Counted from the stretch's first letter, positions 24,447 through 33,838 are shown. The stretch is DNA of 64,000 nucleotides from RGIG3159 sp034927685 (GCA_034927685.1 JAYFPO010000014.1:95385-159384); one strand, 5' to 3'. A program made the numbers and translations. The notes: generated by a model not told the origin, from the sequence alone.

Positions 24447-24917
24447 ATGGATCGAAAGCAGCTGATTGGGCCTAAAGTAAAAACTCTTTCCAACGCCATG
24501 GATCAGGAGATGAACCGCAGCACGGCGGAGCTGGATCTGACCGGGTCACAGGCTTTCGTACTGGGGTATCTGGTACACCATACGGCAGCGCCCGTTTATC
24601 CGAGGGACATTGAACGGGAATTTGTTTTTTCTCATCCGACCGTCTCCGGAATTTTGCAGCGGCTGGAAAGCAAGGGTTTTGTGGTATTTCAGGCCGGAAA
24701 GGCCGACAGGCGCTGCAAGCAGATTATTACGACGGAGCTGGCGCGCCAGCGGCATGAGGCCATGGTGCGCCGGATGTATGAGGTAGATGCCAAGTGCACC
24801 GCCGGTATGGCCGAGGCGGAAGTGGCAGAGCTGCACCGTCTGCTTGGCGTTGCCATGGTGAACATGGGCGCTGCGCTCAGCTGCCACAAAAAACCGGGCA
24901 GGGAGGAACAGGTATGA
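24447..24917 (+). CDS. MarR-family repressor of the ABC exporter operon
   Basis: A 156-residue MarR protein. The winged helix spans about 45-105 (LTGSQAFVLGYLVHH, PRDIEREFVFSHPTVSGILQRLESKGFV, then the wing GKADRRCKQI). It is cotranscribed with and overlaps the exporter gene by four bases. A ligand-relieved autorepressor of a drug exporter is the standard reading. Two C-terminal Cys (C113, C149) might give redox sensitivity, but this is speculation. Confidence 0.92.
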   Translation: MDRKQLIGPKVKTLSNAMDQEMNRSTAELDLTGSQAFVLGYLVHHTAAPVYPRDIEREFVFSHPTVSGILQRLESKGFVVFQAGKADRRCKQIITTELARQRHEAMVRRMYEVDAKCTAGMAEAEVAELHRLLGVAMVNMGAALSCHKKPGREEQV

Positions 24918-26656
24918 TCAGACGATTGGCAAAAAGTATTCGGCAATACAGGGCCGCTTCCATTTGGGCCCCGATTTTTATTTTGGGCGAATGTGTCATG
25001 GAGGTTCTGATTCCCACGCTGATGGCAAACCTCATCGACTACGGCGTGGAGATGGGCAGTCTGCGGTATGTGCTCCTCGTGGCCGGGAAGTTGCTGCTCT
25101 GCGCGCTGATCTCACTGACGTGCGGCTTTCTCTCCGCCGACTTTGCCGCCAAAGCCAGCACCGGCTTCGGCGCCAATCTGCGACACGACATCTTTTACCG
25201 CGTACAGGACTTTTCCTTCTCCAACATCGATCAGTTTTCTTCGTCCTCTCTGGTGACCCGGCTGACCACCGACGTCACCAATGTGCAAAACGCCTATATG
25301 ATGATCATTCGGGCCGCGTTCCGCGCCCCAGCGCTCATCATCTTTTCCATCATCATGGCCGCCCGGATCAATGCCTCCATGAGCATCATCTTCCTCGTGG
25401 CGGTTCCGGTGCTGGCCATCGGCATTTATTTTCTCATGAGCCGCACCCACCCCATCATGGAATGGGTCTTCCGGACCTACGACAAGCTCAACAATGTCGT
25501 AGCGGAAAACCTCCACGGCATCCGGGTAGTCAAGAGCTTTGTACGGGAAGACTTTGAAAAAAAGAAGTTCGGAGATATCTCCGACGAGATCTACCGTGGC
25601 TTTGTGAAGGGCGAGAAACGCATCATTCTGAATATGCCGCTGATGATGGTCGTCGTCTACATCTGCATGCTGTTGGTTTCCTGGCTCGGGGCCAAGGCCA
25701 TTCTGCTCTCCGGCAACAACCCGGCGCTGGGCATGACCACCGGACAGCTCACCGGTATGTTCACCTACACCCTGCAAATTATGATGTCCCTGATGATGCT
25801 CTCCATGGTTTTTATGATGATTATCATCAGCCGCGCCTCCGCGGAGCGAATCGACGAGGTGCTGCGGACAGAACCGAGCCTCCACAGCCCGGAAAACGCG
25901 CTGACCAGCGTATCGGACGGCTCCATCCAATTCGAAAACGTCTCCTTCCGCTACTCCAAAAAGGCAGAGCGCAGCGCGCTGGAGGACGTCACGCTGCACA
26001 TCCGATCCGGCGAGACCATCGGGATTCTGGGCGGCACCGGCTCCTCCAAATCGACCCTGGTGCAGCTGATTCCCCGCCTCTACGACGTCACGGAGGGCCG
26101 AATTCTGGTGGGCGGCCGCGACGTGCGGGAATACGATCTCGGGACCCTGCGGAACGCTGTCGCTATGGTGCTGCAAAAAAACGTCCTATTTTCCGGCACA
26201 ATCAAGGACAATCTCCGTTGGGGCAACGAACACGCCACCGAGGAGGAAATGCGGCACGCCTGCCGTCTGGCCCAGGCCGACAGCTTCATCGACGCATTCC
26301 CGAACGGCTACGATACCCACATCGAACAGGGCGGTTCCAACGTCTCCGGCGGGCAGAAGCAGCGGCTCTGCATTGCGCGTGCTCTGCTGAAAAAGCCGAA
26401 AATTCTGATTCTGGACGACTCCACTTCCGCCGTGGATACCCACACCGACGCTCTGATCCGGAATGCCTTCCGCGAAGAGCTGCCGGACACCACCAAGCTG
26501 ATTATCGCCCAGCGTGTCTCCTCCGTGGAGGACGCCGACCGGGTCATCGTGCTGGACAGCGGCAGGATCTGCGGCTTCGATACACCGGAAAATCTGATGC
26601 ACAGCAACGAAATCTATCGGGAGGTTGCGGCCTCCCAGAAGAAAGGAGAGAACTGA
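24914..26656 (+). CDS. Heterodimeric ABC exporter subunit with degenerate ATPase site
   Basis: A 580-residue half-transporter: six membrane helices (about 1-310), then a nucleotide-binding domain. Walker A reads GGTGSSKST, the signature VSGGQKQR, and Walker B LILDDSTSAVD, with Asp where the catalytic Glu is normal. The same substitution marks the inactive site of heterodimeric exporters such as TM287/288. Its partner follows one base downstream of its stop. It likely exports amphiphilic drugs or a cell product under MarR control. The ATG at 24914 (ATGA overlap) is preferred to an upstream frame inside marR. Confidence 0.9.
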   Translation: MIRRLAKSIRQYRAASIWAPIFILGECVMEVLIPTLMANLIDYGVEMGSLRYVLLVAGKLLLCALISLTCGFLSADFAAKASTGFGANLRHDIFYRVQDFSFSNIDQFSSSSLVTRLTTDVTNVQNAYMMIIRAAFRAPALIIFSIIMAARINASMSIIFLVAVPVLAIGIYFLMSRTHPIMEWVFRTYDKLNNVVAENLHGIRVVKSFVREDFEKKKFGDISDEIYRGFVKGEKRIILNMPLMMVVVYICMLLVSWLGAKAILLSGNNPALGMTTGQLTGMFTYTLQIMMSLMMLSMVFMMIIISRASAERIDEVLRTEPSLHSPENALTSVSDGSIQFENVSFRYSKKAERSALEDVTLHIRSGETIGILGGTGSSKSTLVQLIPRLYDVTEGRILVGGRDVREYDLGTLRNAVAMVLQKNVLFSGTIKDNLRWGNEHATEEEMRHACRLAQADSFIDAFPNGYDTHIEQGGSNVSGGQKQRLCIARALLKKPKILILDDSTSAVDTHTDALIRNAFREELPDTTKLIIAQRVSSVEDADRVIVLDSGRICGFDTPENLMHSNEIYREVAASQKKGEN

Positions 26657-26657
26657 T

Positions 26658-28559
26658 ATGCCGGGACCTGGAATTCGGATCAAGGGAGTCCCCCACAAGC
26701 CCAAAAATATCAAAGGCACCGTTGCCCGCCTGCTCTCCTATATGAAGCCGTACCGGGCGCGCCTGGTCGTCGTCGCCGTCTGCATTATCTTCGGCGCGCT
26801 GATCAATGCCATGGCGGCGATCTTCATGGGGAAGCTGATCGATAATTATATCACCCCCATGCTCCTGCAGAGTGTCCCCAGCTTCGGGCCTCTGCTCCAC
26901 ATGCTGCTGCTCATGGCCGGTCTGTTCGGCGTCGGCATTCTCTGCAGCTATCTCTACAACCGCCTGATGGTGACCATCGCACACAGCGTGCTCAAGGCCA
27001 TCCGCGATGAGATGTTTGCCCACATGCAGACGCTGCCTCTCTGGTACTTCGATACCCACACCCACGGCGATGTCATGAGCTATTACACCAACGACACCGA
27101 CACCCTGCGCCAGCTCATCACGCAGAGCCTGCCCCAGATGTTTTCCTCGCTGGTCTCCGTTCTGGCCGTATTTGTCTCCATGATCGTGGTCAGCCCTCTG
27201 CTGACCCTGCTCGTCGTCGTGAGCCTTCTGCTCATGATGCTGTTTGTGAAGAATGTGGCAGGCAAATCCTCCAAGCATTTTTTCAACCAGCAGGTCATTC
27301 TGGGCAAGGTCAACGGCTACATGGAGGAAACCATCAACGGCCAGAAGGTCGTCAAGGTTTTTACCCATGAGGAAAAATCCGAGGAGGCGTTCGACGCGCT
27401 CAATGAGGAGCTGCGCCAGAACTCCTACCACGCCAATAAGTACGCCAACATTATGATGCCGGTGCTCCACAATCTGGGCTACCTGCAGTATATCGTGCTT
27501 GCGGTGGCGGGCAGCGCCATGGCCATCACCGGCTTCAGCAGCATGACCTTAGGCGGCATTGTCACCTTCCTGCAGCTCTCCAAAAACTTCACAAACCCAA
27601 TTTCTATGATTTCCCAGCAGTTCAACAGCGTCATCATGGCCCTCGCCGGCGCGGAACGGATCTTCCAGCATCTGGACGAACCCTCGGAGGAGGACCACGG
27701 CTACGTCACACTGGTCAATGTCCGGTACGACGAAGCGGGCAACCTGACGGAGACCGCCGGGCAGACCGGCCTCTGGGCCTGGCGGCACCCGCACACCGAC
27801 GGCAGCGGCGTGACCTACACGGAGCTCACGGGCGACGTGCGGATGGAGGACGTGGACTTCGGCTACAGCCCGGAGAAGCTGGTGCTGCACGACATCACGC
27901 TCTACGCAAAGCCGGGCCAGAAGGTAGCCTTTGTCGGCGCCACCGGCGCGGGCAAGACCACCATCACCAACCTCATCAACCGGTTCTACGACATTGAGGA
28001 CGGCAAAATCCGCTACGACGGCATCAATGTGAGTAAAATCAAAAAACCGGACCTGCGCCGCAGTCTGGGCATGGTGCTCCAGGACACCACTCTCTTCACC
28101 GGTACGGTCATGGACAACATCCGCTACGGTCGGCTGGACGCCAGCGACGAGGACTGCGTCGCCGCAGCAAAACTCGCCAACGCCAACAGCTTCATCACGC
28201 GGCTGCCGGACGGCTATCAGACGATGCTGACCGGCAACGGCGGCAACCTGAGCCAGGGCCAGCGGCAGCTGCTCTCCATCGCCCGGGCCGCCGTGGCCAA
28301 TCCGCCGGTCATGATCCTGGATGAGGCCACCTCCTCCATCGACACCCGGACGGAGCTGCTGGTGCAGCGGGGTATGGATTCTCTGATGGAGGGCCGGACG
28401 GTATTTGTCATCGCCCACCGCCTGTCCACGGTCCAGAACTCCGACGTCATCATGGTGCTGGATGCCGGCAGAATCATCGAGCGCGGCACGCACGAGGATC
28501 TGATCGCCCAAAAGGGCACCTACTATCAGCTCTACACCGGCGCATTTGAATTGGAATAA
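26658..28559 (+). CDS. Heterodimeric ABC exporter subunit with canonical ATPase site
   Basis: A 633-residue half-transporter with six membrane helices and a full nucleotide-binding domain: Walker A GATGAGKTT, signature NLSQGQRQ, Walker B VMILDEATSSID with catalytic Glu, and switch His in VIAHRLST. Between the membrane and ATPase domains (about 350-395) there is an insert, LVNVRYDEAGNLTETAGQ..., seen in a subset of clostridial exporters. The N-terminus is extended relative to its partner. Together the two form one exporter with one working and one regulatory ATP site. Confidence 0.92.
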   Translation: MPGPGIRIKGVPHKPKNIKGTVARLLSYMKPYRARLVVVAVCIIFGALINAMAAIFMGKLIDNYITPMLLQSVPSFGPLLHMLLLMAGLFGVGILCSYLYNRLMVTIAHSVLKAIRDEMFAHMQTLPLWYFDTHTHGDVMSYYTNDTDTLRQLITQSLPQMFSSLVSVLAVFVSMIVVSPLLTLLVVVSLLLMMLFVKNVAGKSSKHFFNQQVILGKVNGYMEETINGQKVVKVFTHEEKSEEAFDALNEELRQNSYHANKYANIMMPVLHNLGYLQYIVLAVAGSAMAITGFSSMTLGGIVTFLQLSKNFTNPISMISQQFNSVIMALAGAERIFQHLDEPSEEDHGYVTLVNVRYDEAGNLTETAGQTGLWAWRHPHTDGSGVTYTELTGDVRMEDVDFGYSPEKLVLHDITLYAKPGQKVAFVGATGAGKTTITNLINRFYDIEDGKIRYDGINVSKIKKPDLRRSLGMVLQDTTLFTGTVMDNIRYGRLDASDEDCVAAAKLANANSFITRLPDGYQTMLTGNGGNLSQGQRQLLSIARAAVANPPVMILDEATSSIDTRTELLVQRGMDSLMEGRTVFVIAHRLSTVQNSDVIMVLDAGRIIERGTHEDLIAQKGTYYQLYTGAFELE

Positions 28560-28570
28560 GCAAAAAATAA

Positions 28571-28601
28571 CGCCGCAGTTCCCTTCTTCGGAACTGCGGC
28601 G
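28571..28601 (-). terminator. Terminator of ddl, probably bidirectional
   Basis: CGCCGCAGTTCC (28571-28582) and GGAACTGCGGCG (28590-28601) form a perfect 12-bp stem with a 7-base loop. The flank at 28561-28570 reads as TTATTTTTTG on the minus strand, so it suits the leftward ddl gene, and it also lies just after the rightward ABC gene. Confidence 0.82.
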
Positions 28602-28633
28602 CATGTTATGCTTCCTACGACTCCCATCGAAAA

Positions 28634-29689
28634 TCAGCGACGGCAATGGAGCGATAGCTCGGCGATTTTCTGACAAAGCGCCGGATAAGACAGGCCGGCA
28701 ACAGCCGCGGATTTTGGCAGCAGGCTGGCGGGCGTCATGCCGGGCAGGGTGTTGGTCTCCAGGCACCATGGCACGCCCGCTTCGTCCAAAATGAAGTCGG
28801 CTCGGGAGTAGACCGCAAGCCCCAACGCCCGATGCAGCGCCAGCGCCATTTCACCCATCTCGCGGAACTGCGCTTCGGTGATTGGCGCCGGGCAAACTTC
28901 CCGCGCACCGCCCTGGTCTCCGCTCTGATATTTTGCAACGTAATCAAAGTACGCGCCCTCCGGCGGGACAATCTCGATGGCAGGCAGATAGCGGTCGCCC
29001 AGCACCGGCACGGTGATCTCCCGGCCCGTGATTTTCTGCTCCACGATCACGCGGGGATCCATGACGGCCACCTGTCGCAGCGCATCCTCCAGCGCCTCGC
29101 GGGTCTCCGGCATGAGAACACCGAGCGAAGAGCCGCCGTTCGGCGTCTTGACTACGCAGGGCAGCGGCAGCTCCTGGGCGAGGCGAGGAATGTCCTCCTC
29201 GCAAAGCGTCAGCTCCTGCCAGTCCGGCGTGCGGATTCCATGGTACTTCATCAGCTGTTTGGAGACGGTTTTATCCATGGCCATGGCGCTGCCCAGATAG
29301 CCGGAACCGGTGTAGGGAACGCCCAGCAGATCCAGCGCAGCCTGAATTTTTCCGTCCTCGCCGTCGGCGCCATGGAGGCCCAGAAAGACCAGATCCGCGC
29401 ACTTGCAGAGCTTCAGCACACCCTCACCGATGCGGCTGCGGCCGCCGCGGCTCTCGCGCAGCTCGCGGAGCGACGGTGCGTCGCGGCCAACTTTTACCTC
29501 AGAACAAAAACCGTCCGCGCGCGAGAATGCCTCGTCCCAGCGGCCCTCCCAGCCCGGCAAACCCAGGAACAGATCCACCAAAATGGCCGCGTGGCCGAGT
29601 CCGCGCAGCGCCTTGCACATTTCCGTGCCGGAAACCAGCGATACCTGCCGCTCCGTGCTGATGCCGCCGGCTAACACAACTATTTTCAT
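28634..29689 (-). CDS. ddl: D-alanine--D-alanine ligase
   Basis: A 351-residue ATP-grasp enzyme making the D-Ala-D-Ala end of peptidoglycan. Landmarks: VVLAGGISTERQVSL, LHGADGEDGKIQ, VVKTPNGGSSLGV, the omega-loop YFDYVAKY with the Tyr-Lys pair typical of D-Ala specificity, YSRADFILDE, and ETNTLPGMTPASL for Mg binding. It carries about 30 extra residues (about 45-80, rich in charged residues) compared with short Ddl. It does not show the His of VanA-type D-lactate ligases. Confidence 0.92.
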   Translation of the reverse strand: MKIVVLAGGISTERQVSLVSGTEMCKALRGLGHAAILVDLFLGLPGWEGRWDEAFSRADGFCSEVKVGRDAPSLRELRESRGGRSRIGEGVLKLCKCADLVFLGLHGADGEDGKIQAALDLLGVPYTGSGYLGSAMAMDKTVSKQLMKYHGIRTPDWQELTLCEEDIPRLAQELPLPCVVKTPNGGSSLGVLMPETREALEDALRQVAVMDPRVIVEQKITGREITVPVLGDRYLPAIEIVPPEGAYFDYVAKYQSGDQGGAREVCPAPITEAQFREMGEMALALHRALGLAVYSRADFILDEAGVPWCLETNTLPGMTPASLLPKSAAVAGLSYPALCQKIAELSLHCRR

Positions 29690-29781
29690 AACACGCCTCC
29701 GATCCTGTTTTCTACCCCATTATACGCCGCAGGATTTGCAAGTACATAGTTCAGGATGCGCAAGTTTTGGCAAAAACTGCG

Positions 29782-30498
29782 CTACACTTGAGAAAGCACC
29801 TGCCCGATGGGGTCCCGTAGGATCAGATCGGCGCGGCTGTCGTAGGGCGTCTCGTCCCGGTTGATCAGCACCAACCGGCGTCCGCGATAGTATTGCAGCA
29901 GGCCGGCTGCCGGGTAGACCGTCAGGCTGGTGCCGCCGACGATCAGCAGATCGGCCGCCGCGATGGCGTCCACGGCCCCCGTCAGGGTCCGCTCGTCGAG
30001 GGCTTCCTCGTAGAGCACGACGTCCGGCTTCACCAGCCCCCCGCAGGCACAGTGGGGCACGCCGTCGGCGTCCTTGATCTCCTGCGCGTCAAAAAATTTG
30101 CCGCATTCTGTGCAGTAGTTCCGCAGGACGGATCCGTGGAGTTCGAACACCCGCTTGCTGCCGGCCTTCTGGTGCAGGCCGTCGATGTTCTGCGTAACCA
30201 CGGCAGTGAGCTTTCCCTCCCGCTCCCACTCGGCCAGCTTGTTGTGCGCCGCGTTCGGCGCAATGTTGAGACACAGCATTTTTTCCTTGTAGAAGCGATA
30301 AAAATAGTCGGTGTGGCGATAAAAGAAGCTGTGGCTCAGGATGGTCTCCGGCGGGTAGTCAAACTTCTGATGATACAGGCCATCCACGCTGCGGAAATCC
30401 GGGATGCCGCTCTCCGTGGAGACGCCCGCGCCGCCGAAAAAGACAATCCGTTTACTTTCCTTTACCCAGGTTCTCAGGGTATCGACGTTTGAACTCAT
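29782..30498 (-). CDS. cobB: NAD-dependent protein deacylase (sirtuin)
   Basis: A 238-residue Sir2 protein with GAGVSTESGIPDFRS, TQNIDGLHQKAGS, the catalytic His in ELHGSVL, a four-Cys zinc site (CTECGKF...CACGG) and VGGTSLTVYPAAGL. It removes acyl groups from lysines using NAD+. The start at 30498 has GGAGGAAGAGGACG upstream but lies inside the trmD frame, giving a 47-base overlap with the trmD 3' end; longer in-frame starts fall deeper in trmD. The location behind trmD suggests cotranscription. Confidence 0.92.
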   Translation of the reverse strand: MSSNVDTLRTWVKESKRIVFFGGAGVSTESGIPDFRSVDGLYHQKFDYPPETILSHSFFYRHTDYFYRFYKEKMLCLNIAPNAAHNKLAEWEREGKLTAVVTQNIDGLHQKAGSKRVFELHGSVLRNYCTECGKFFDAQEIKDADGVPHCACGGLVKPDVVLYEEALDERTLTGAVDAIAAADLLIVGGTSLTVYPAAGLLQYYRGRRLVLINRDETPYDSRADLILRDPIGQVLSQV

Positions 30499-31243
30499 CG
30501 TCCTCTTCCTCCAGTTCCGCAATGAATTTTTTTTCCGCTCTGGTCTTGCTCGGCAGCACCAACTGCGCGAACAGGTCGGGGCGGCGGCGCATGGTGCGCA
30601 GGATGGACTGCTTTTTCCGCCACCGCGCCACCTTGCCGTGATCGCCGGAGCGCAAAATGGGCGGCACCGCACAGTCGTGCCAGATTTCCGGGCGGGAATA
30701 CTGCGGGTATTCCAAAAGGCCGTTCCAGTGGCTCTCTTCCTCGAAGCACTCCGGATCAGAGAGAACGCCGGGGACCATCCGGCAGATACAATCCGCAATG
30801 GCCATGGCCGGAATTTCGCCGCCGGTCAGAACAAAGTCGCCGAGGGAAATCTCCTCGTCCACGCACTCGTCCAGAAACCGCTGATCCACGCCCTCGTAGT
30901 GGCCGCAGACCAGAATCAGGCTCTCATAGTCCCGCAGGAGCTGCCGGGCCTTGCCCTGCGTAAAGGTCTCGCCGCAGGGAGAGAGATAGATGGTATGCGC
31001 TGCCTCGCCGGCCTCCCTGCGAATCGCTTCCCAGCAGCGGTAGAGCGGATCGGCCTGCAGCACCGCCCCGTGGCCGCCGCCATAGGGGTAATCGTCCACC
31101 TGATTCTGCCTGTTTGTCGTGTAGTCCCGGATCTGCCAGGCCGTGATGCGGATGATTTCGCGCTCCTGCGCACGCCCGAGAATGCTCTCGTTCATCATGT
31201 CGCCTACGGTGTCCGGAAACAGCGTCATAATGTCAATTCTCAT
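30452..31243 (-). CDS. trmD: tRNA (guanine37-N1)-methyltransferase
   Basis: A 263-residue trefoil-knot (SPOUT) methyltransferase modifying G37 next to the anticodon to prevent frameshifts. MRIDIMTLFPDTV, DDYPYGGGHGAVLQADP, LVCGHYEGVDQRF, ISLGDFVLTGGEIPAM and HWNGLLEYPQYSRP are classic. Slightly longer than the usual 240-250 residues because of a charged C-terminal tail that overlaps cobB. Its start overlaps the rimM end by 11 bases. Confidence 0.96.
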   Translation of the reverse strand: MRIDIMTLFPDTVGDMMNESILGRAQEREIIRITAWQIRDYTTNRQNQVDDYPYGGGHGAVLQADPLYRCWEAIRREAGEAAHTIYLSPCGETFTQGKARQLLRDYESLILVCGHYEGVDQRFLDECVDEEISLGDFVLTGGEIPAMAIADCICRMVPGVLSDPECFEEESHWNGLLEYPQYSRPEIWHDCAVPPILRSGDHGKVARWRKKQSILRTMRRRPDLFAQLVLPSKTRAEKKFIAELEEEDDEFKRRYPENLGKGK

Positions 31244-31727
31244 CGGTCCGCATCCCCTCGATCAGCCGGACATGGACGATGCCGTCCGCCGGACAAACCT
31301 CCGTGATGAATTCCTTCACCGCCGGAATCAGATACTCATGTTCTCCCCGCACCACCCAAACGTCGTTGCCGGGGTATTGCAGCACGTCGGCAATTTTTCC
31401 GATTTCATGGCCGCCCTCCAGCACGGTGAGGCCCAGCAGGTCGGCAATGAAATAGCCGGCCTCGGGCTGGACGCCGGTCCGGTCGAACGCCACAATCTTC
31501 CCCCTCAGCGCCATGGCCTGTTCCACGGTATCGACGCCCCGGAGCTTCAGAAGAACGCAGGTCTGCTGCACGCGGCTGCGCTCTACTTCATAGTCCCGCC
31601 CGCCGACGCGGAGTGTTTTAAATTGCAGCAAAAAGTCGGGGCCGTCGGCCCAGGGCAGGACCTTGACCTCGCCGCGCATGGCGTGAGTGGAGACCACCTC
31701 GCCGGTTTCCAGATATTGCTGATCCAT
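31233..31727 (-). CDS. rimM: Ribosome maturation factor RimM
   Basis: A 164-residue protein: LETGEVVSTHAMRGEVKVLPW at the N-terminal beta-barrel and a PRC-barrel C-terminus (VWVVRGEHEYLIPAVKEFI). It aids assembly of the 30S head with S19. The ATG at 31727 follows AAAGGAACG. It sits in the conserved rpsP-khpA-rimM-trmD order and overlaps trmD. Confidence 0.94.
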   Translation of the reverse strand: MDQQYLETGEVVSTHAMRGEVKVLPWADGPDFLLQFKTLRVGGRDYEVERSRVQQTCVLLKLRGVDTVEQAMALRGKIVAFDRTGVQPEAGYFIADLLGLTVLEGGHEIGKIADVLQYPGNDVWVVRGEHEYLIPAVKEFITEVCPADGIVHVRLIEGMRTDEN

Positions 31728-31758
31728 GGAGCGTTCCTTTCCCTGCCATATGAATAAT

Positions 31759-31780
31759 GCGTGGCAAAAAAGTGCCACGC
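31759..31780. other. Small hairpin between khpA and rimM
   Basis: GCGTGGCA and TGCCACGC form a perfect 8-bp stem around a 6-base A/T loop, between the khpA stop and the rimM ribosome site on the minus strand. It could trim or attenuate downstream expression. It has no T-tail, so it is not called a terminator. Confidence 0.4.
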
Positions 31781-31792
31781 AAAACCCATGTC

Positions 31793-32020
31793 CTAGTCGA
31801 CGATTTCCACAGAGACCTTCACGCCGTCGCGCTGGGCAACCGACTTGACGATCGTGCGAATTTCCTTTGCAATCCGGCCTTGACGTCCGATCACCTTGCC
31901 CATGTCCTCAGGAGCGACGCGCAGTTCCAACACCGTTACGTCGCCGGGAATCTCGGTTACGGTCACAGCGTCCGGATGGTCGACGAGATTTTTTGCCATA
32001 TAAAGCAAAAGTTCTTTCAT
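31793..32020 (-). CDS. khpA: KH-domain RNA-binding protein KhpA (YlqC)
   Basis: A 75-residue single KH domain with the GXXG-type loop in VIGRQGRIAKEIRTIV. KhpA pairs with KhpB/Jag and binds many RNAs, affecting cell elongation in related Firmicutes. It lies in the conserved place between rpsP and rimM. Confidence 0.92.
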   Translation of the reverse strand: MKELLLYMAKNLVDHPDAVTVTEIPGDVTVLELRVAPEDMGKVIGRQGRIAKEIRTIVKSVAQRDGVKVSVEIVD

Positions 32021-32042
32021 TCGCCTTATCTCCTTCGCTCGA

Positions 32043-32282
32043 TTACAGAGCGCCGGCCTTCTTCAAAAGGCCTCTGACGGTATCAGTGGGCTGAGCGCCA
32101 TTCTTGATCCACGCCTGCGCCTTCTCGGCATCCACCGTGATGGTGGCGGGGTCGGTCAGGGGATTGTAGCTGCCAATTTCTTCGATGCAGCGGCCGTCAC
32201 GCGGGCTGCGGGAATCCGCGACCACGATCCGGTAATAGGGAGCCTTCTTCGCGCCCATTCTGCGCAATCTGATCTTTACCAT
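32043..32282 (-). CDS. rpsP: 30S ribosomal protein S16
   Basis: A 79-residue protein starting VKIRLRRMGAKKAPYYRIVVADSR, the S16 signature. GGAGG lies before the ATG. It follows ffh by 169 bases and precedes khpA by 22. The 32283-32451 gap between ffh and rpsP holds no clear terminator, so readthrough from the ffh promoter is likely. Confidence 0.97.
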   Translation of the reverse strand: MVKIRLRRMGAKKAPYYRIVVADSRSPRDGRCIEEIGSYNPLTDPATITVDAEKAQAWIKNGAQPTDTVRGLLKKAGAL

Positions 32283-32451
32283 AAGGAATCACCTCCAAAT
32301 ATTTTTTCTCTATTCGTAAAGCAAACTGCTTGATACGACCATTTTTGGCTTTCCCGTTTTGGGAAAGAAGGAATTTTCGGAGCAAATGCCTGATGCGGTG
32401 CGCCCCAACGGGTGGAAACGTTACGTTTTCCTCGTTCACCGTGCCGGCGCG

Positions 32452-33834
32452 CTACAGGCCCGGAAAACCGCCGCGGCCGCCGAACCCGCCCATACCTGGC
32501 AAGCCGCCGCCCATCCCCATGCGCTTTATCTTTTTCTTCGCGCCCGGACCGGAGAACTGCCGCATCATGTTCCGCATCATATCAAAGGACTTGAGCAGCT
32601 TGTTGATCTCCTCTACCTTGACGCCGGAACCGGCCGCAATGCGGCGCTTCCGCGAATGGTTCAGACAATTGGGATTATCCCGCTCGTGAGGCGTCATGGA
32701 GAGAATCATGGCTTCCGTGCGGGTCAGGGCATTTTCGTCGACCTGCATGTTTTTCATGGCGCCGGTGTTCATACCGGGCATCATACCCAAAATATCCTCC
32801 ATCGAGCCCATACCCTTGAGCTGCGTAAGCTGGTCGTAGTAGTCCGATAACGTGAATTTATTGGTCTTGAGCTTTTCCTCCAGCTCGCGGGCCTTTTTTT
32901 CGTCAAAGGCCTGTTCGGCCTTTTCAATCAGCGTCAGCACGTCACCCATGCCCAGAATCCGGGAGGCCATACGGTCGGGATAGAAGGGCTCGATCTGGTC
33001 CAGCTTCTCGCCGATGCCCGCGAACTTAATGGGCTTGCCGGTGACAGCCTTGACCGAAAGCGCCGCGCCGCCGCGGGCATCGCCGTCCAGCTTGGTCAGC
33101 ATGACGGAGTCGATCTCCAGCATTTCATTGAATGCCTGTGCCGCATTGACGGCATCCTGACCGGTCATGGCGTCCACCACCAGCAGGATTTCTGTCGGCT
33201 CCACAGTAGCCTTGATGGACTTTAATTCCTCCATCAGCGCCTCGTCGATGTGGAGGCGACCGGCGGTGTCCAGAAACACCATGTCAAAGCCGTTCCGCTT
33301 GGCGTGCTCCACGGCCGCCTTGGCGATATTGATGGGATTGCCCTGCCCCATCTGGAACACAGGAATCCCCAGCTTTTCGCCGACAACCTCGAGCTGTTTG
33401 ATGGCGGCGGGGCGGTAGACGTCGCAGGCGGCCAGCAGCGGGCGCTTGCCCTGCTTCTGCATCAGGCCGGCCAGCTTGGCGCCGTTCGTGGTTTTGCCCG
33501 CGCCCTGCAAGCCCACCAGCATGACCACTGTGGGCGGTTTAGAGGAAATTTTCAGCTTCTGGTTTTCGCTGCCCATGAGCCTGCACAGCTCTTCATTGAC
33601 GATCTTGACGATCATCTGGGCCGGAGTCAGGCTTTCCAGCACCTCCGCGCCGATGGCGCGCTCGGTGACCTGCCGGACAAAATCCTTGGTGACCTTGAAG
33701 CTTACGTCGGCCTCCAGCAGCGCCATCCGAATTTCGCGCATGGCATCCCGGACGTCCTGCTCGCTCAGGCGGCCCTTGCCGCGCAGCTTTTTAAAGGCAC
33801 TGTTCAGCTTTTCGGAGAGACCTTCAAATGCCAT
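32452..33834 (-). CDS. ffh: Signal recognition particle protein Ffh
   Basis: A 460-residue SRP GTPase. N domain (1-90), G domain with P-loop GLQGAGKTTNGAKLA, DTAGRLHID, TKLDGDARGGAAL and GIGEKLDQIEPF, then the Met-rich M domain with SMTPHERDNP and a Gly/Met-rich tail. It targets nascent membrane proteins with 4.5S/SRP RNA; the RNA gene is not in the window. It starts four bases after the ylxM stop. Confidence 0.97.
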   Translation of the reverse strand: MAFEGLSEKLNSAFKKLRGKGRLSEQDVRDAMREIRMALLEADVSFKVTKDFVRQVTERAIGAEVLESLTPAQMIVKIVNEELCRLMGSENQKLKISSKPPTVVMLVGLQGAGKTTNGAKLAGLMQKQGKRPLLAACDVYRPAAIKQLEVVGEKLGIPVFQMGQGNPINIAKAAVEHAKRNGFDMVFLDTAGRLHIDEALMEELKSIKATVEPTEILLVVDAMTGQDAVNAAQAFNEMLEIDSVMLTKLDGDARGGAALSVKAVTGKPIKFAGIGEKLDQIEPFYPDRMASRILGMGDVLTLIEKAEQAFDEKKARELEEKLKTNKFTLSDYYDQLTQLKGMGSMEDILGMMPGMNTGAMKNMQVDENALTRTEAMILSMTPHERDNPNCLNHSRKRRIAAGSGVKVEEINKLLKSFDMMRNMMRQFSGPGAKKKIKRMGMGGGLPGMGGFGGRGGFPGL

Positions 33835-33838
33835 GGCG

